In this document: positions 1 through 6,296 of the stretch, one piece after another
How positions within the stretch are numbered: the first letter of the stretch is position 1
Layout of the letters: every line of letters starts with the position of its first letter
Assembly: GCA_023260615.1 (NCBI GenBank)
Contig: JALQUY010000088.1
Span: forward strand, 1-6,654
Direction: 5' to 3'
Source: Schleiferiaceae bacterium
Lineage (GTDB): Bacteria; Bacteroidota; Bacteroidia; Flavobacteriales; Schleiferiaceae
Length of the DNA stretch: 6,654 bases
Made by a program: the position numbers and the translations under genes
Notes under the pieces: model-generated
The model's database searches: none
What the model was told of the DNA's origin: nothing
What the model saw: only the letters and a program-made list of their open reading frames with translations

Positions 1-237
1 CAGCACCGCTACTACGACGAGAAAAAAGCCAAGCTGGAATCCCTGCGCGCAGAGCGCCAGGGCCAAGCCTTGAGTGCGTCGGAAAACCGCCGCGAACAGC
101 TCCGTGAAGCCTGGGCCTCCAAGCGCACGACGAATGCGAAGGGCAGTTCGGCGCGCGGGCCTTTGATGTTGATTTTGATCCTGGGGGCTTTGGCCTACTT
201 TGTGCTTCGCTACCTCGCCATCCCACACATTCTTTAA
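1..237 (+). CDS. C-terminal part of a small charged protein with a C-terminal membrane anchor (5' end outside window)
   Basis: The frame is open from the first base and ends in TAA at 235-237, giving 78 visible residues. Residues 1-52 are strongly hydrophilic and rich in K, R, E and Q (starting QHRYYDEKKAK), and look helical or coiled-coil. Residues about 54-73 form one hydrophobic segment (PLMLILILGALAYFVLRYL) very near the C-terminus, so the protein is probably tail-anchored with its charged part in the cytoplasm. mutL starts 4 nt after the stop, so the two are probably co-transcribed. Small proteins with an 'RYYD' segment occur upstream of mutL in flavobacteria and, from memory, are sometimes named 'riboflavin synthase subunit beta' because of a nearby rib gene. 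Nothing visible supports an enzymatic role, so I assign no function. The coding call rests on the clean stop-to-start junction and a plausible protein composition. Confidence 0.75.
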   Translation, partial: QHRYYDEKKAKLESLRAERQGQALSASENRREQLREAWASKRTTNAKGSSARGPLMLILILGALAYFVLRYLAIPHIL

Positions 238-241
238 GTCC

Positions 242-2050
242 ATGCCCGTCATTCACCACCTCCCCGAGGAGGTCGCCAATCAAATTGCCGCCGGCGAGGT
301 CGTTCAGCGCCCGGCATCGATTGTGAAGGAATTGATGGAAAATGCCTTGGACGCTGGGGCTACGGAGGTGATGGTGCTCATCCAAGACGCAGGTCGAACG
401 TCCATTCAAGTCATCGACAACGGATGCGGCATGGACCCCGAGGACCTCGCTGCGGCCTTTGCGCGGCATGCCACGTCCAAACTGCAGTCCGCCGACGACC
501 TCTTTGCCCTGCAGACGATGGGCTTTCGGGGCGAGGCTTTGGCGTCCATTTCAGCCGTCTCTCACGCAACCATCAAGAGCCGAACGGTCCAGCACGAAGT
601 AGCCACCGAACTCAGCTGCGACGGCGGCCAACTGGGCCAAGCTAGAAAAGCCGCGGGCCCCATTGGAACGAGCATTACGGCGAAGAACCTTTTCTTCAAT
701 GTCCCTGCGCGACGTCAGTTTTTGAAGAACGACGCCATTGAATTCAAGCATATTTCGGAAACGTTTACGGCGATTGCACTGGCCCATCCCGCGCTTAAAA
801 TGCAGTTGAAGCACAACGGCAAGGACGTTTGGATTTTGGACGCCGGCAATGCCCGCCAACGCGTAGCGCAAATCCTAGGCAAAAAGGCCAACGAACGCCT
901 GGTACCGGTCGAAGAAGAAACGGATGTTGTCAAGACGGAAGGCTTTGTACTGCGCCCCGAACATGCCCGAAAAACCCGCGGCGACCAGTACCTCTACGTC
1001 AACAAGCGGCCCATTCGCAGTGGCTACTTGCACCGAGCCATTGTAGAAGCTTTTGAGGGCCTCATTCCGGCGGAGCACCACCCCGCCTACGTCCTCTTTC
1101 TCACGGTCCCCTCCGACCGCGTCGACGTCAACGTGCACCCCGCCAAAACCGAGGTGAAGTTTGAGGATGAACGCGCCATCTACGCCATTTTGCGCAGTGC
1201 CGTGAAGCGGGCTTTGGGCATCCACCAGGTGGCTCCCACCTTGGACTTTGAGACCAATCTGCAGCAACACGTGGACTTGGATGCGCGACCCATACCAGCG
1301 GCCCCAAGCATTCAGGTCGACCCCACCTACAATCCATTCAAGGAGTCCACTGGGCCTCGCACGGGCGGCTACCGCAGCCCCAATCCCAGTCCCAGCGCCA
1401 CGGCGCGCGAGAGCTTTGACTTCTTTGCCCCGCCCAGCAGCCCGCAGGAAACTCAGGGCGCCTGGGATTTTGAAGGCGGAGGGGGCTCTGACCGCCCCCA
1501 AAGCGGTAGCCAAGGGTTTTGTGCCTTTCTCGCTCCGCATTTTGCCGTAAGCTCGCTGAAATCCGGACTCGTGACCGTGCACATTCCGCGGGCTCAAAAA
1601 CACATCCTGCACCAGGAACTCCACGAAGCGCTTCAAGCAGGGGAAAGCCTCGCCTCCCAAACCTGGCTCTTCCCAGAAGACCTAGACGCCGCGCCCTCCA
1701 ACCATTGGGCCGACTGGGTGGATATTTTGCCCCGCCTGGGCTTTCGGTGGGAGCAGGACGGATCGGCCCTGCGCATGACGGCTGGCCCGCATTTCTTGAG
1801 CGCTGCACAAGCGATGGAGTGGCTGCAGGACTTGCTGCGCGCCGCGCCCGACGAAGACGAAGCCGCCCTCCAAACGTATGTCCTGGCCTGGCTGGACCAC
1901 TGGAGCAGCACCGCCCCCATCCCTAGCGGTGGAGATTTGCAGACCCTAGTGGACCGCCTCTTTGCCTGTGAAAACCCTTGGACAAACGCTCAAGGAAAAC
2001 CCATTGCCCGTATTTTAGATGGAGCCACCCTTGCGGCTCAATTTGCCTAG
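242..2050 (+). CDS. mutL: DNA mismatch repair protein MutL
   Basis: MutL couples mismatch recognition by MutS to downstream repair steps in the cytoplasm, using an N-terminal GHKL ATPase. The 602-residue protein has all the expected N-terminal motifs: NQIAAGEVV (13-21), the catalytic Glu and Mg-binding Asn in KELMEN (E30, N34), DNGCGM (59-64), RHATSK (75-80) and GFRGEALASI (94-103). The transducer domain ends with VNVHPAKTEVKF (296-307), including the conserved Lys302. A Pro/Ser/Gly-rich linker covers about 335-425, and the C-terminal dimerisation domain covers about 426-602. The endonuclease motif DQHA(x)2E(x)4E is not recognisable: the matching segment reads HIPRAQKHILHQ (447-458). The end carries FACENP (574-579) and GKP instead of CPHGRP. 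I chose the ATG at 242 because the protein then begins MPVIHHLPEEV as in the family. The earlier in-frame ATG at 200 would overlap the upstream gene and add residues unlike MutL. No Shine-Dalgarno sequence is visible. Confidence 0.97.
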   Translation: MPVIHHLPEEVANQIAAGEVVQRPASIVKELMENALDAGATEVMVLIQDAGRTSIQVIDNGCGMDPEDLAAAFARHATSKLQSADDLFALQTMGFRGEALASISAVSHATIKSRTVQHEVATELSCDGGQLGQARKAAGPIGTSITAKNLFFNVPARRQFLKNDAIEFKHISETFTAIALAHPALKMQLKHNGKDVWILDAGNARQRVAQILGKKANERLVPVEEETDVVKTEGFVLRPEHARKTRGDQYLYVNKRPIRSGYLHRAIVEAFEGLIPAEHHPAYVLFLTVPSDRVDVNVHPAKTEVKFEDERAIYAILRSAVKRALGIHQVAPTLDFETNLQQHVDLDARPIPAAPSIQVDPTYNPFKESTGPRTGGYRSPNPSPSATARESFDFFAPPSSPQETQGAWDFEGGGGSDRPQSGSQGFCAFLAPHFAVSSLKSGLVTVHIPRAQKHILHQELHEALQAGESLASQTWLFPEDLDAAPSNHWADWVDILPRLGFRWEQDGSALRMTAGPHFLSAAQAMEWLQDLLRAAPDEDEAALQTYVLAWLDHWSSTAPIPSGGDLQTLVDRLFACENPWTNAQGKPIARILDGATLAAQFA

Positions 2051-2053
2051 CCT

Positions 2054-2740
2054 ATGTACCCACGTCGCTCCTTTTCCTATTTGCCCCCGGTGATCAAAAA
2101 CTTGCTGATCATCAATGGCTTGGCCTATTTCGCCAGCATCACGTTTGCCCAAATGGGGACCGACTTACTGGGGATGTTTGGCCTGTACCTGCCCCAATCC
2201 GAGCATTTTCAGCCCTACCAGCTGGTGACGCACCTCTTCTTCCACGACTTGAGCAACTTCAGCCACATCTTCGGCAACATGTTCGCCCTGTGGATGTTTG
2301 GCATGTCCTTGGAGAACCTTTGGGGTAGCCAGCGCTTCTTCATCTTCTACTTTGTGACCGGCATTGGAGCCGCCCTCTGCCATTTGGGGGTCAACGTCTT
2401 TGAATACTACTCCTACGTGAACGAGTACAACGTGACGGGCAATCCGCTTGCCGGACAGCTCGCGCAGTACATGCTGCAAATTCCCACGGTGGGCGCCTCC
2501 GGAGCGGTCTTTGGCCTCCTTTTGGGCTTTGGCATGACCTTCCCCGAACAGCGCATCTACCTCTACTTTTTGATGCCCATCAAGGCCAAGTACTTCGTCG
2601 CCATCTACGGTCTCTTTGAGCTCTTTGCAGGCTTTGCCAACCAAGGAAGCAACATCGCCCACTTTGCGCATATCGGCGGTATGGTCTTCGGCTATTTGCT
2701 CCTTCGGTACTGGAAACGAAACCAATTCCGCCGTTTCTAA
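2054..2740 (+). CDS. Rhomboid family intramembrane serine protease (first of a tandem pair)
   Basis: Rhomboids are polytopic membrane proteases that cleave substrates within or near transmembrane segments using a Ser-His dyad. This 228-residue protein has six likely membrane helices (about 13-33, 70-92, 95-115, 147-163, 168-192, 200-220), the core bacterial form. The catalytic serine is S149 in GASGAVFG and the catalytic histidine is H206 in HFAHIGG. HIFGN (H71, N75) supplies the oxyanion-stabilising His and Asn. An LMPIKAKY stretch lies between TM4 and TM5, as in many bacterial rhomboids. A loop of roughly 30 residues, rich in Tyr and Asn, lies between TM3 and the active-site serine helix. 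The N-terminus is short, with no extra domain. The gene starts 3 nt after the mutL stop and ends 3 nt before the next rhomboid, which suggests translational coupling. The substrate is unknown. All active-site residues are present, so it is probably an active protease. Confidence 0.95.
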   Translation: MYPRRSFSYLPPVIKNLLIINGLAYFASITFAQMGTDLLGMFGLYLPQSEHFQPYQLVTHLFFHDLSNFSHIFGNMFALWMFGMSLENLWGSQRFFIFYFVTGIGAALCHLGVNVFEYYSYVNEYNVTGNPLAGQLAQYMLQIPTVGASGAVFGLLLGFGMTFPEQRIYLYFLMPIKAKYFVAIYGLFELFAGFANQGSNIAHFAHIGGMVFGYLLLRYWKRNQFRRF

Positions 2741-2743
2741 CCC

Positions 2744-3574
2744 ATGGGCCGGGCCATGCCTCCAAATGACTTTAGCCGTGGATACACGAGCCTTCGCGCT
2801 TGGATGCGTGAGTCTCAGGTACACCTTTGGATCTTCGTCTTAGCCGTCTGCTTTGTGGTCCAAACGCTCGCCGAAGTCCTCGGCTGGGCCTTCGGGTTGG
2901 ACGTTGAAAACAACCTCCTCCGCCTCTTCGCCCTTCACCCGCTCCACGCCTGGCAATTGGGAGAAGTCTGGACCCTCGTTACCTACGGTTTCCTGCACTA
3001 CGGCTTTATGCACCTGCTGCTTAACGCCTTGATGCTCTACTTCGCGGGCCACATGCTCAAGACTTTTTGGCTGGACGCGCAGGTCAGTCGGCTCTTCGTG
3101 CTGGGCATGGCCGCGGGGGGAATCGCCTACGTGCTCGCCAGTCTTTGGTCCCCGGGCTGGCCTCCACTTGTGGGGGCATCGGGCGGAGTTTTAGCGCTAT
3201 TGCTCGCAGCAACACGTCTTTCCCCTTCCATGCCGGTCTACGTCTTTGGCATCCTACGCCTTCCGCTCTGGGGCGTCAGCCTATTGCTCTTGGCGGTCAG
3301 TGTTTCCGGCCTTCAAGGCCCGAATGCAGGCGGCAACTTCGCCCACCTCGGAGGTGCACTTGCCGGCTGGGCCCTCGCCAAATCCCCCACATGGCTCTTC
3401 CCCGAGATCCGTTGGATTTCCAAGCGCCGTAAAAAGAACAAGGGTGGCCACCTCCAGGTAGTCGCCGCAGATGGACTCGACCTGGACACCATTCTCGACA
3501 AAATTGGACGCGTAGGCTACGACGGCCTGACAGCCAAGGAAAAAGCGTTTTTAGCGCGGTATGGCAAGAAGTAA
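2744..3574 (+). CDS. Rhomboid family intramembrane serine protease with C-terminal tail domain (second of the pair)
   Basis: This 276-residue rhomboid has S146 in GASGGVLA, H201 in NFAHLGG, and HLLLN (H90, N94), so both the catalytic dyad and the oxyanion residues are intact. A hydrophobic helix at about 24-48 precedes a long L1 region carrying GEVWTLVTYGFLH, followed by the other core helices. After the last helix (about 199-213) come a basic stretch (KRRKKNK) and a soluble tail. The tail's final part, about 244-276 with DTILDKIG and GYDGLTAKEK, resembles the small C-terminal domain found on many Bacteroidota rhomboids (DUF6576 from memory). The ATG at 2744 lies 3 nt after the preceding stop and matches the spacing of the neighbouring genes. 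A second in-frame ATG at 2756 (MPPNDF) is also possible and would remove four residues. It is clearly divergent from the preceding rhomboid, so this is not a recent duplication. The substrate is unknown. Confidence 0.95.
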   Translation: MGRAMPPNDFSRGYTSLRAWMRESQVHLWIFVLAVCFVVQTLAEVLGWAFGLDVENNLLRLFALHPLHAWQLGEVWTLVTYGFLHYGFMHLLLNALMLYFAGHMLKTFWLDAQVSRLFVLGMAAGGIAYVLASLWSPGWPPLVGASGGVLALLLAATRLSPSMPVYVFGILRLPLWGVSLLLLAVSVSGLQGPNAGGNFAHLGGALAGWALAKSPTWLFPEIRWISKRRKKNKGGHLQVVAADGLDLDTILDKIGRVGYDGLTAKEKAFLARYGKK

Positions 3575-4619
3575 GTACCTCCGATTCTGGCTCTCCCTAT
3601 GGCCTCACCTGGTGGCCCTACCCTTCACGGCTGGCGCATCGCTGGGATTCTATTTCTCGCCCAACCCCATCCCCTGGCTCGCGCCCTTGGCGCTCGCCTG
3701 GCCAGTCCTCCTCCTATGGCATGGCGCATGGACTCTTTGGGCGGCCAGCCAGTTTAAAGCTAGCACCCTTGTCGGGCTCCTCCTGCTCGCCCTCACTTGG
3801 CCCCAAACCCGCGGCTGGGTCCACGTACATACCGGTTCTGCGGAAGACGGCGATTTCCGCGTAGCCACCTGGAACGTACACCAATGGCGCAACCTCACGT
3901 GGACCGATCAAGCCGTCACCGAGGAGCGCATGCAGCAGGCCGCTTTGGACCTCCACGCGGACATATTAGCTATTCAGGAAAACCGGTTGAATTCAGGGCC
4001 TCAACGCAGCCTACAAGCGTGGTATCCCTTTGCTACGCCCCACGAAGACCAAGGTTTGCTCATTTTCTCCCAATACCCCATCAAACAGTGGAATTTTGAG
4101 CCCTTTGACGCCAGCTATCCCGGACACCGCGGCTTTGTTTGGGCGGACATCCAAACCCCAAATGGCCTCGTTCGGGTAGTCAATGTTCACTTGGTCACCA
4201 CCACCTTCGTTACCCGCGAAGCAGAGGCGGAAACCGATTCGGCGGGCATTTCCACCTCGGTATTAAGCTCCGCCAATAAGTTGACGCGTACGGCAAAAAT
4301 TCGGGCGCAGCAGGTGGATCAGCTCCTAACCTGGGCGAGCACAGACGGACAGCCTCCCCTGATCTGGCTGGGCGACTTCAACGATTCTCCGACAAGCAAT
4401 ACCGCCTACCGCCTCCGCGGCTGGAAGGATTCCTTCGAAGAAATGGGCAAGGGATTTGGATCGACCTACCGCGGGCTTTGGGGCATCCCCTTGCGCATCG
4501 ATTGGATCCTGCACGATGCCTCCCTCCAAGCGAAGGGCCTCAAGCGAGTTGAACAAGCCGATAGCGACCACCACCCGCTTTGGGTCAATCTCGCCTTTAA
4601 CGTACCGAACGCCGAGTAA
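3561..4619 (+). CDS. Membrane-anchored endonuclease/exonuclease/phosphatase (EEP) family protein
   Basis: The 352-residue protein has three hydrophobic segments near its N-terminus (about 6-32, 37-62, 67-80), followed by a DNase I-like EEP domain (about 98-347). The family's metal and catalytic residues are all visible: N105 in ATWNVHQW, E140 in ILAIQEN, N208 and H210 in VNVHL, D272 and N274 in LGDFND, D314 in RIDWIL, and D336-H337 in SDHHP. The fold hydrolyses phosphodiesters or phosphomonoesters. Members act on nucleic acids, phospholipids or phosphoinositides, and sequence alone does not decide the substrate. With an odd number of membrane spans, the domain is probably held on one face of the inner membrane, plausibly the periplasmic side; this is inference. 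The ATG at 3561 overlaps the end of the second rhomboid gene by 14 nt in another frame, typical of coupled translation. This is the last gene of the plus-strand run and its end overlaps a convergent gene. Confidence 0.93.
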   Translation: MARSKYLRFWLSLWPHLVALPFTAGASLGFYFSPNPIPWLAPLALAWPVLLLWHGAWTLWAASQFKASTLVGLLLLALTWPQTRGWVHVHTGSAEDGDFRVATWNVHQWRNLTWTDQAVTEERMQQAALDLHADILAIQENRLNSGPQRSLQAWYPFATPHEDQGLLIFSQYPIKQWNFEPFDASYPGHRGFVWADIQTPNGLVRVVNVHLVTTTFVTREAEAETDSAGISTSVLSSANKLTRTAKIRAQQVDQLLTWASTDGQPPLIWLGDFNDSPTSNTAYRLRGWKDSFEEMGKGFGSTYRGLWGIPLRIDWILHDASLQAKGLKRVEQADSDHHPLWVNLAFNVPNAE

Positions 4620-6255
4620 CGCGCCGCAGGTCCAGCACATTCATGGGATGACTGGGGAGTCCCTCCCATTCCTGGCGAAAGACCCGAACGCTTTCATCGT
4701 AAAACAGCGGCACTAGGGGCACCTCCCGCTTCAACCACGCATCTGCCGCGCGGGCTGCCGCCGCGCGCTCGTCTGCCGCTACCGCCTGTCGGGCGGTCAA
4801 GGCCAGCGCATCGTAGTCGGCGTCACGCACTTGCGCCGCATTGGGCCCGTTGGGTGCCGCATAGGCGGATTCAAAGAGCATGAGGTAGTTGGAAGCGTCC
4901 GGGTAGTCGGCAATCCAACTGGCTCGGTAGACGGACAAGCGGCCGGCGGATTTGTCTTCGCGGAAGGCCGCCGAGGGCATGACGTTCACCTGAACGGGGA
5001 AGCCCAATTTGGACCAGGCACTTTGCACATACTCGCTGATATCGCGGTAACTCGCCGTAGTGGAAAGGACGATGGGGGCAAGGTCTGCACGTTCAAGCAC
5101 GCCCGTTTCGCGCACCAAAGCCTTAGCCCGTTCCAGGTCGTAGAACCAGGGGTCAAAGCCCTCCTGCCTCCAGTCCTCCGGGCTTCGGTGCCCCGCCAAG
5201 CCCGCGGGCAATAGTGCGCCGTAGGCAGGAATGCCGATGTTGTTCTTCAGGTAGCGCATCATAGACGCACGGTCCAGGGCCCAGTTCAAGGCCTGCCGAA
5301 TGCGCACATCCCCCAAGTAATCCGGGTCCGGCTGTTGAGCCCGAATGCCAATAAACTCTGTGTTCAGGAAGGGGCTCTTCTGCAAGGTGAGTTCACCCGC
5401 CCACCGAGCCTTCAGTCCGCCTTGTGCATCAAAGAGCTGGTCCTTGTAGGAGGGATCCACCCCGCTAACTAGGTCCAGTTCGCCTTTTAAAAACTCCAAG
5501 AAGGCCGCTTGTCGATCCGGGATGAAGCGAATAGCCACAGCCTCCACATAGGGCAAGCGCTGGCCTTGGGCGTCGAATTCGTAGTAGTTCGGGTGGCGGC
5601 GCAGCACCAATTTTTCTTGGCGCGCCCACGCCTGGAAGCGGAAAGGTCCGGAGCCCACGGGGTGTTCGGAAAATCCCGTCCCATAGGCTTCCAAAGCCTC
5701 AACCGGCACGATGCCACAGTAGGGCATGGCCAGGCGGCCCAGCAAGGCCGGATCAAAAGCCTTTAGGTCGATGGCTAGCGTGAAAGAATCCAGGACCGAG
5801 ACCTTGGCGACATTTTCCAAGACCCACGCGCCCGGTGAAGCGGTTTGGGGATCCAACAAACGCTGGAGGCTGTAGACCACGTCTTGCGCCCATAACTGGC
5901 GCCCCTTTCCCCCGGGGAAGCAGGCGTCGTCGTGGAAGTAGACACCGCGGCGCAGCGCGAACTCCCAGTGCATGCCACTCGCGTCGGTGGACCAGGATAG
6001 CGCCAGATTCGGTTGAATCTGCAGGGCGGAATCCGTGTCCACTAAGGTCGAAAAGAGCTGCTTGGCTACCCAAGTATGACCTTGGTCGCGGGCAAAGGCC
6101 GGATCGAGCGAACTCAGGGAGGTGGGTTCGTTGTAGCGGAAGACAAGGCCGTCAGAAGATTCGGACGGGCCTGAACAACCCAAGGACGCCCCCAGGAAGA
6201 TGCTTCCGAGGAAGCCCCAGCGAAACAGCCGTTGGCTTGAGAATTTTGCCTTCAT
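4597..6255 (-). CDS. ABC transporter substrate-binding lipoprotein, family 5 (peptide/oligopeptide-binding type)
   Basis: The product (552 residues) is the size of the extracytoplasmic solute-binding protein family 5, which includes DppA and OppA. It begins with a signal peptide (MKAKFSSQRLFRW, then a hydrophobic core at about 14-25) and a cysteine at position 27 in ASLGC, a somewhat relaxed lipobox that suggests lipid attachment. Family features are visible: an N-terminal EPTSLSSLDPAF segment, GVYFHDDACFPGGKGR followed by WAQDVVYSLQRL, VGSGPFRFQAW, RIRQALNWALDR, and YPDASNYLMLF near the C-terminus. The protein should capture peptides or similar solutes in the periplasm and hand them to an ABC permease, but no permease or ATPase gene is in the window, so the exact ligand is unknown. 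It is transcribed towards the EEP gene, with its TAA (4597-4599 on the plus strand) inside that gene's last codons. A -7-like promoter element ends 4 nt before its ATG. Confidence 0.93.
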   Translation of the reverse strand: MKAKFSSQRLFRWGFLGSIFLGASLGCSGPSESSDGLVFRYNEPTSLSSLDPAFARDQGHTWVAKQLFSTLVDTDSALQIQPNLALSWSTDASGMHWEFALRRGVYFHDDACFPGGKGRQLWAQDVVYSLQRLLDPQTASPGAWVLENVAKVSVLDSFTLAIDLKAFDPALLGRLAMPYCGIVPVEALEAYGTGFSEHPVGSGPFRFQAWARQEKLVLRRHPNYYEFDAQGQRLPYVEAVAIRFIPDRQAAFLEFLKGELDLVSGVDPSYKDQLFDAQGGLKARWAGELTLQKSPFLNTEFIGIRAQQPDPDYLGDVRIRQALNWALDRASMMRYLKNNIGIPAYGALLPAGLAGHRSPEDWRQEGFDPWFYDLERAKALVRETGVLERADLAPIVLSTTASYRDISEYVQSAWSKLGFPVQVNVMPSAAFREDKSAGRLSVYRASWIADYPDASNYLMLFESAYAAPNGPNAAQVRDADYDALALTARQAVAADERAAAARAADAWLKREVPLVPLFYDESVRVFRQEWEGLPSHPMNVLDLRRVTRRSVR

Positions 6256-6259
6256 TCTC

Positions 6260-6288
6260 CAAAGATAGCACCAAGGAAAAGCCGTAAA
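6260..6288 (-). promoter_or_regulatory. Putative Bacteroidota-type promoter of the substrate-binding lipoprotein gene
   Basis: On the minus strand, 6267-6260 reads TATCTTTG, a perfect match to the Bacteroidota -7 consensus TAnnTTTG. TTTA (6288-6285), one base off the -33 TTTG element, lies 17 nt upstream of it. The box ends only 4 nt before the ATG at 6255, so transcription would start at or next to the start codon and give a leaderless or nearly leaderless mRNA. The match is seen in the sequence; its use as a promoter is inferred. Confidence 0.45.
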
Positions 6289-6292
6289 TTCG
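6285..6292 (+). promoter_or_regulatory. Weak candidate -7 element for mtaB
   Basis: TAAATTCG matches the TAnnTTTG consensus at five of the six fixed positions and ends 4 nt before the mtaB ATG, the same distance as on the other side of the intergenic region. No good -33 TTTG is present at the expected distance on this strand, so mtaB may use another signal, for example one within the lipoprotein coding region. Confidence 0.2.
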
Positions 6293-6296
6293 CGCG

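Noticed and set aside
200..241. Upstream in-frame ATG at 200 as the mutL start
   Set aside because: It would overlap the coding sequence and stop of the upstream gene and add 14 residues without resemblance to MutL. The ATG at 242 gives the standard MutL N-terminus.
875..1660. Long minus-strand open frame (261 codons) inside mutL
   Set aside because: It lies wholly opposite a well-conserved gene, its translation shows no recognisable domain, and long antisense frames are expected in GC-rich coding DNA.
1338..1926. Several overlapping open frames on both strands in the 3' half of mutL
   Set aside because: They are Arg/Ala/Pro-rich translations typical of out-of-frame reading of GC-rich DNA, and MutL is continuous through the region.
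2165..2824. Minus-strand open frame (219 codons) opposite the first rhomboid
   Set aside because: Antisense shadow of a gene with intact active-site motifs. The translation is rich in His, Val, Glu and Lys with no domain I recognise.
4831..6287. Plus-strand open frames opposite the solute-binding protein gene, including one at 5835-6287
   Set aside because: They lie antisense to a gene with a clear signal peptide and family motifs. The 5835-6287 frame is Arg/Gly/Pro-rich and runs through the divergent intergenic region.
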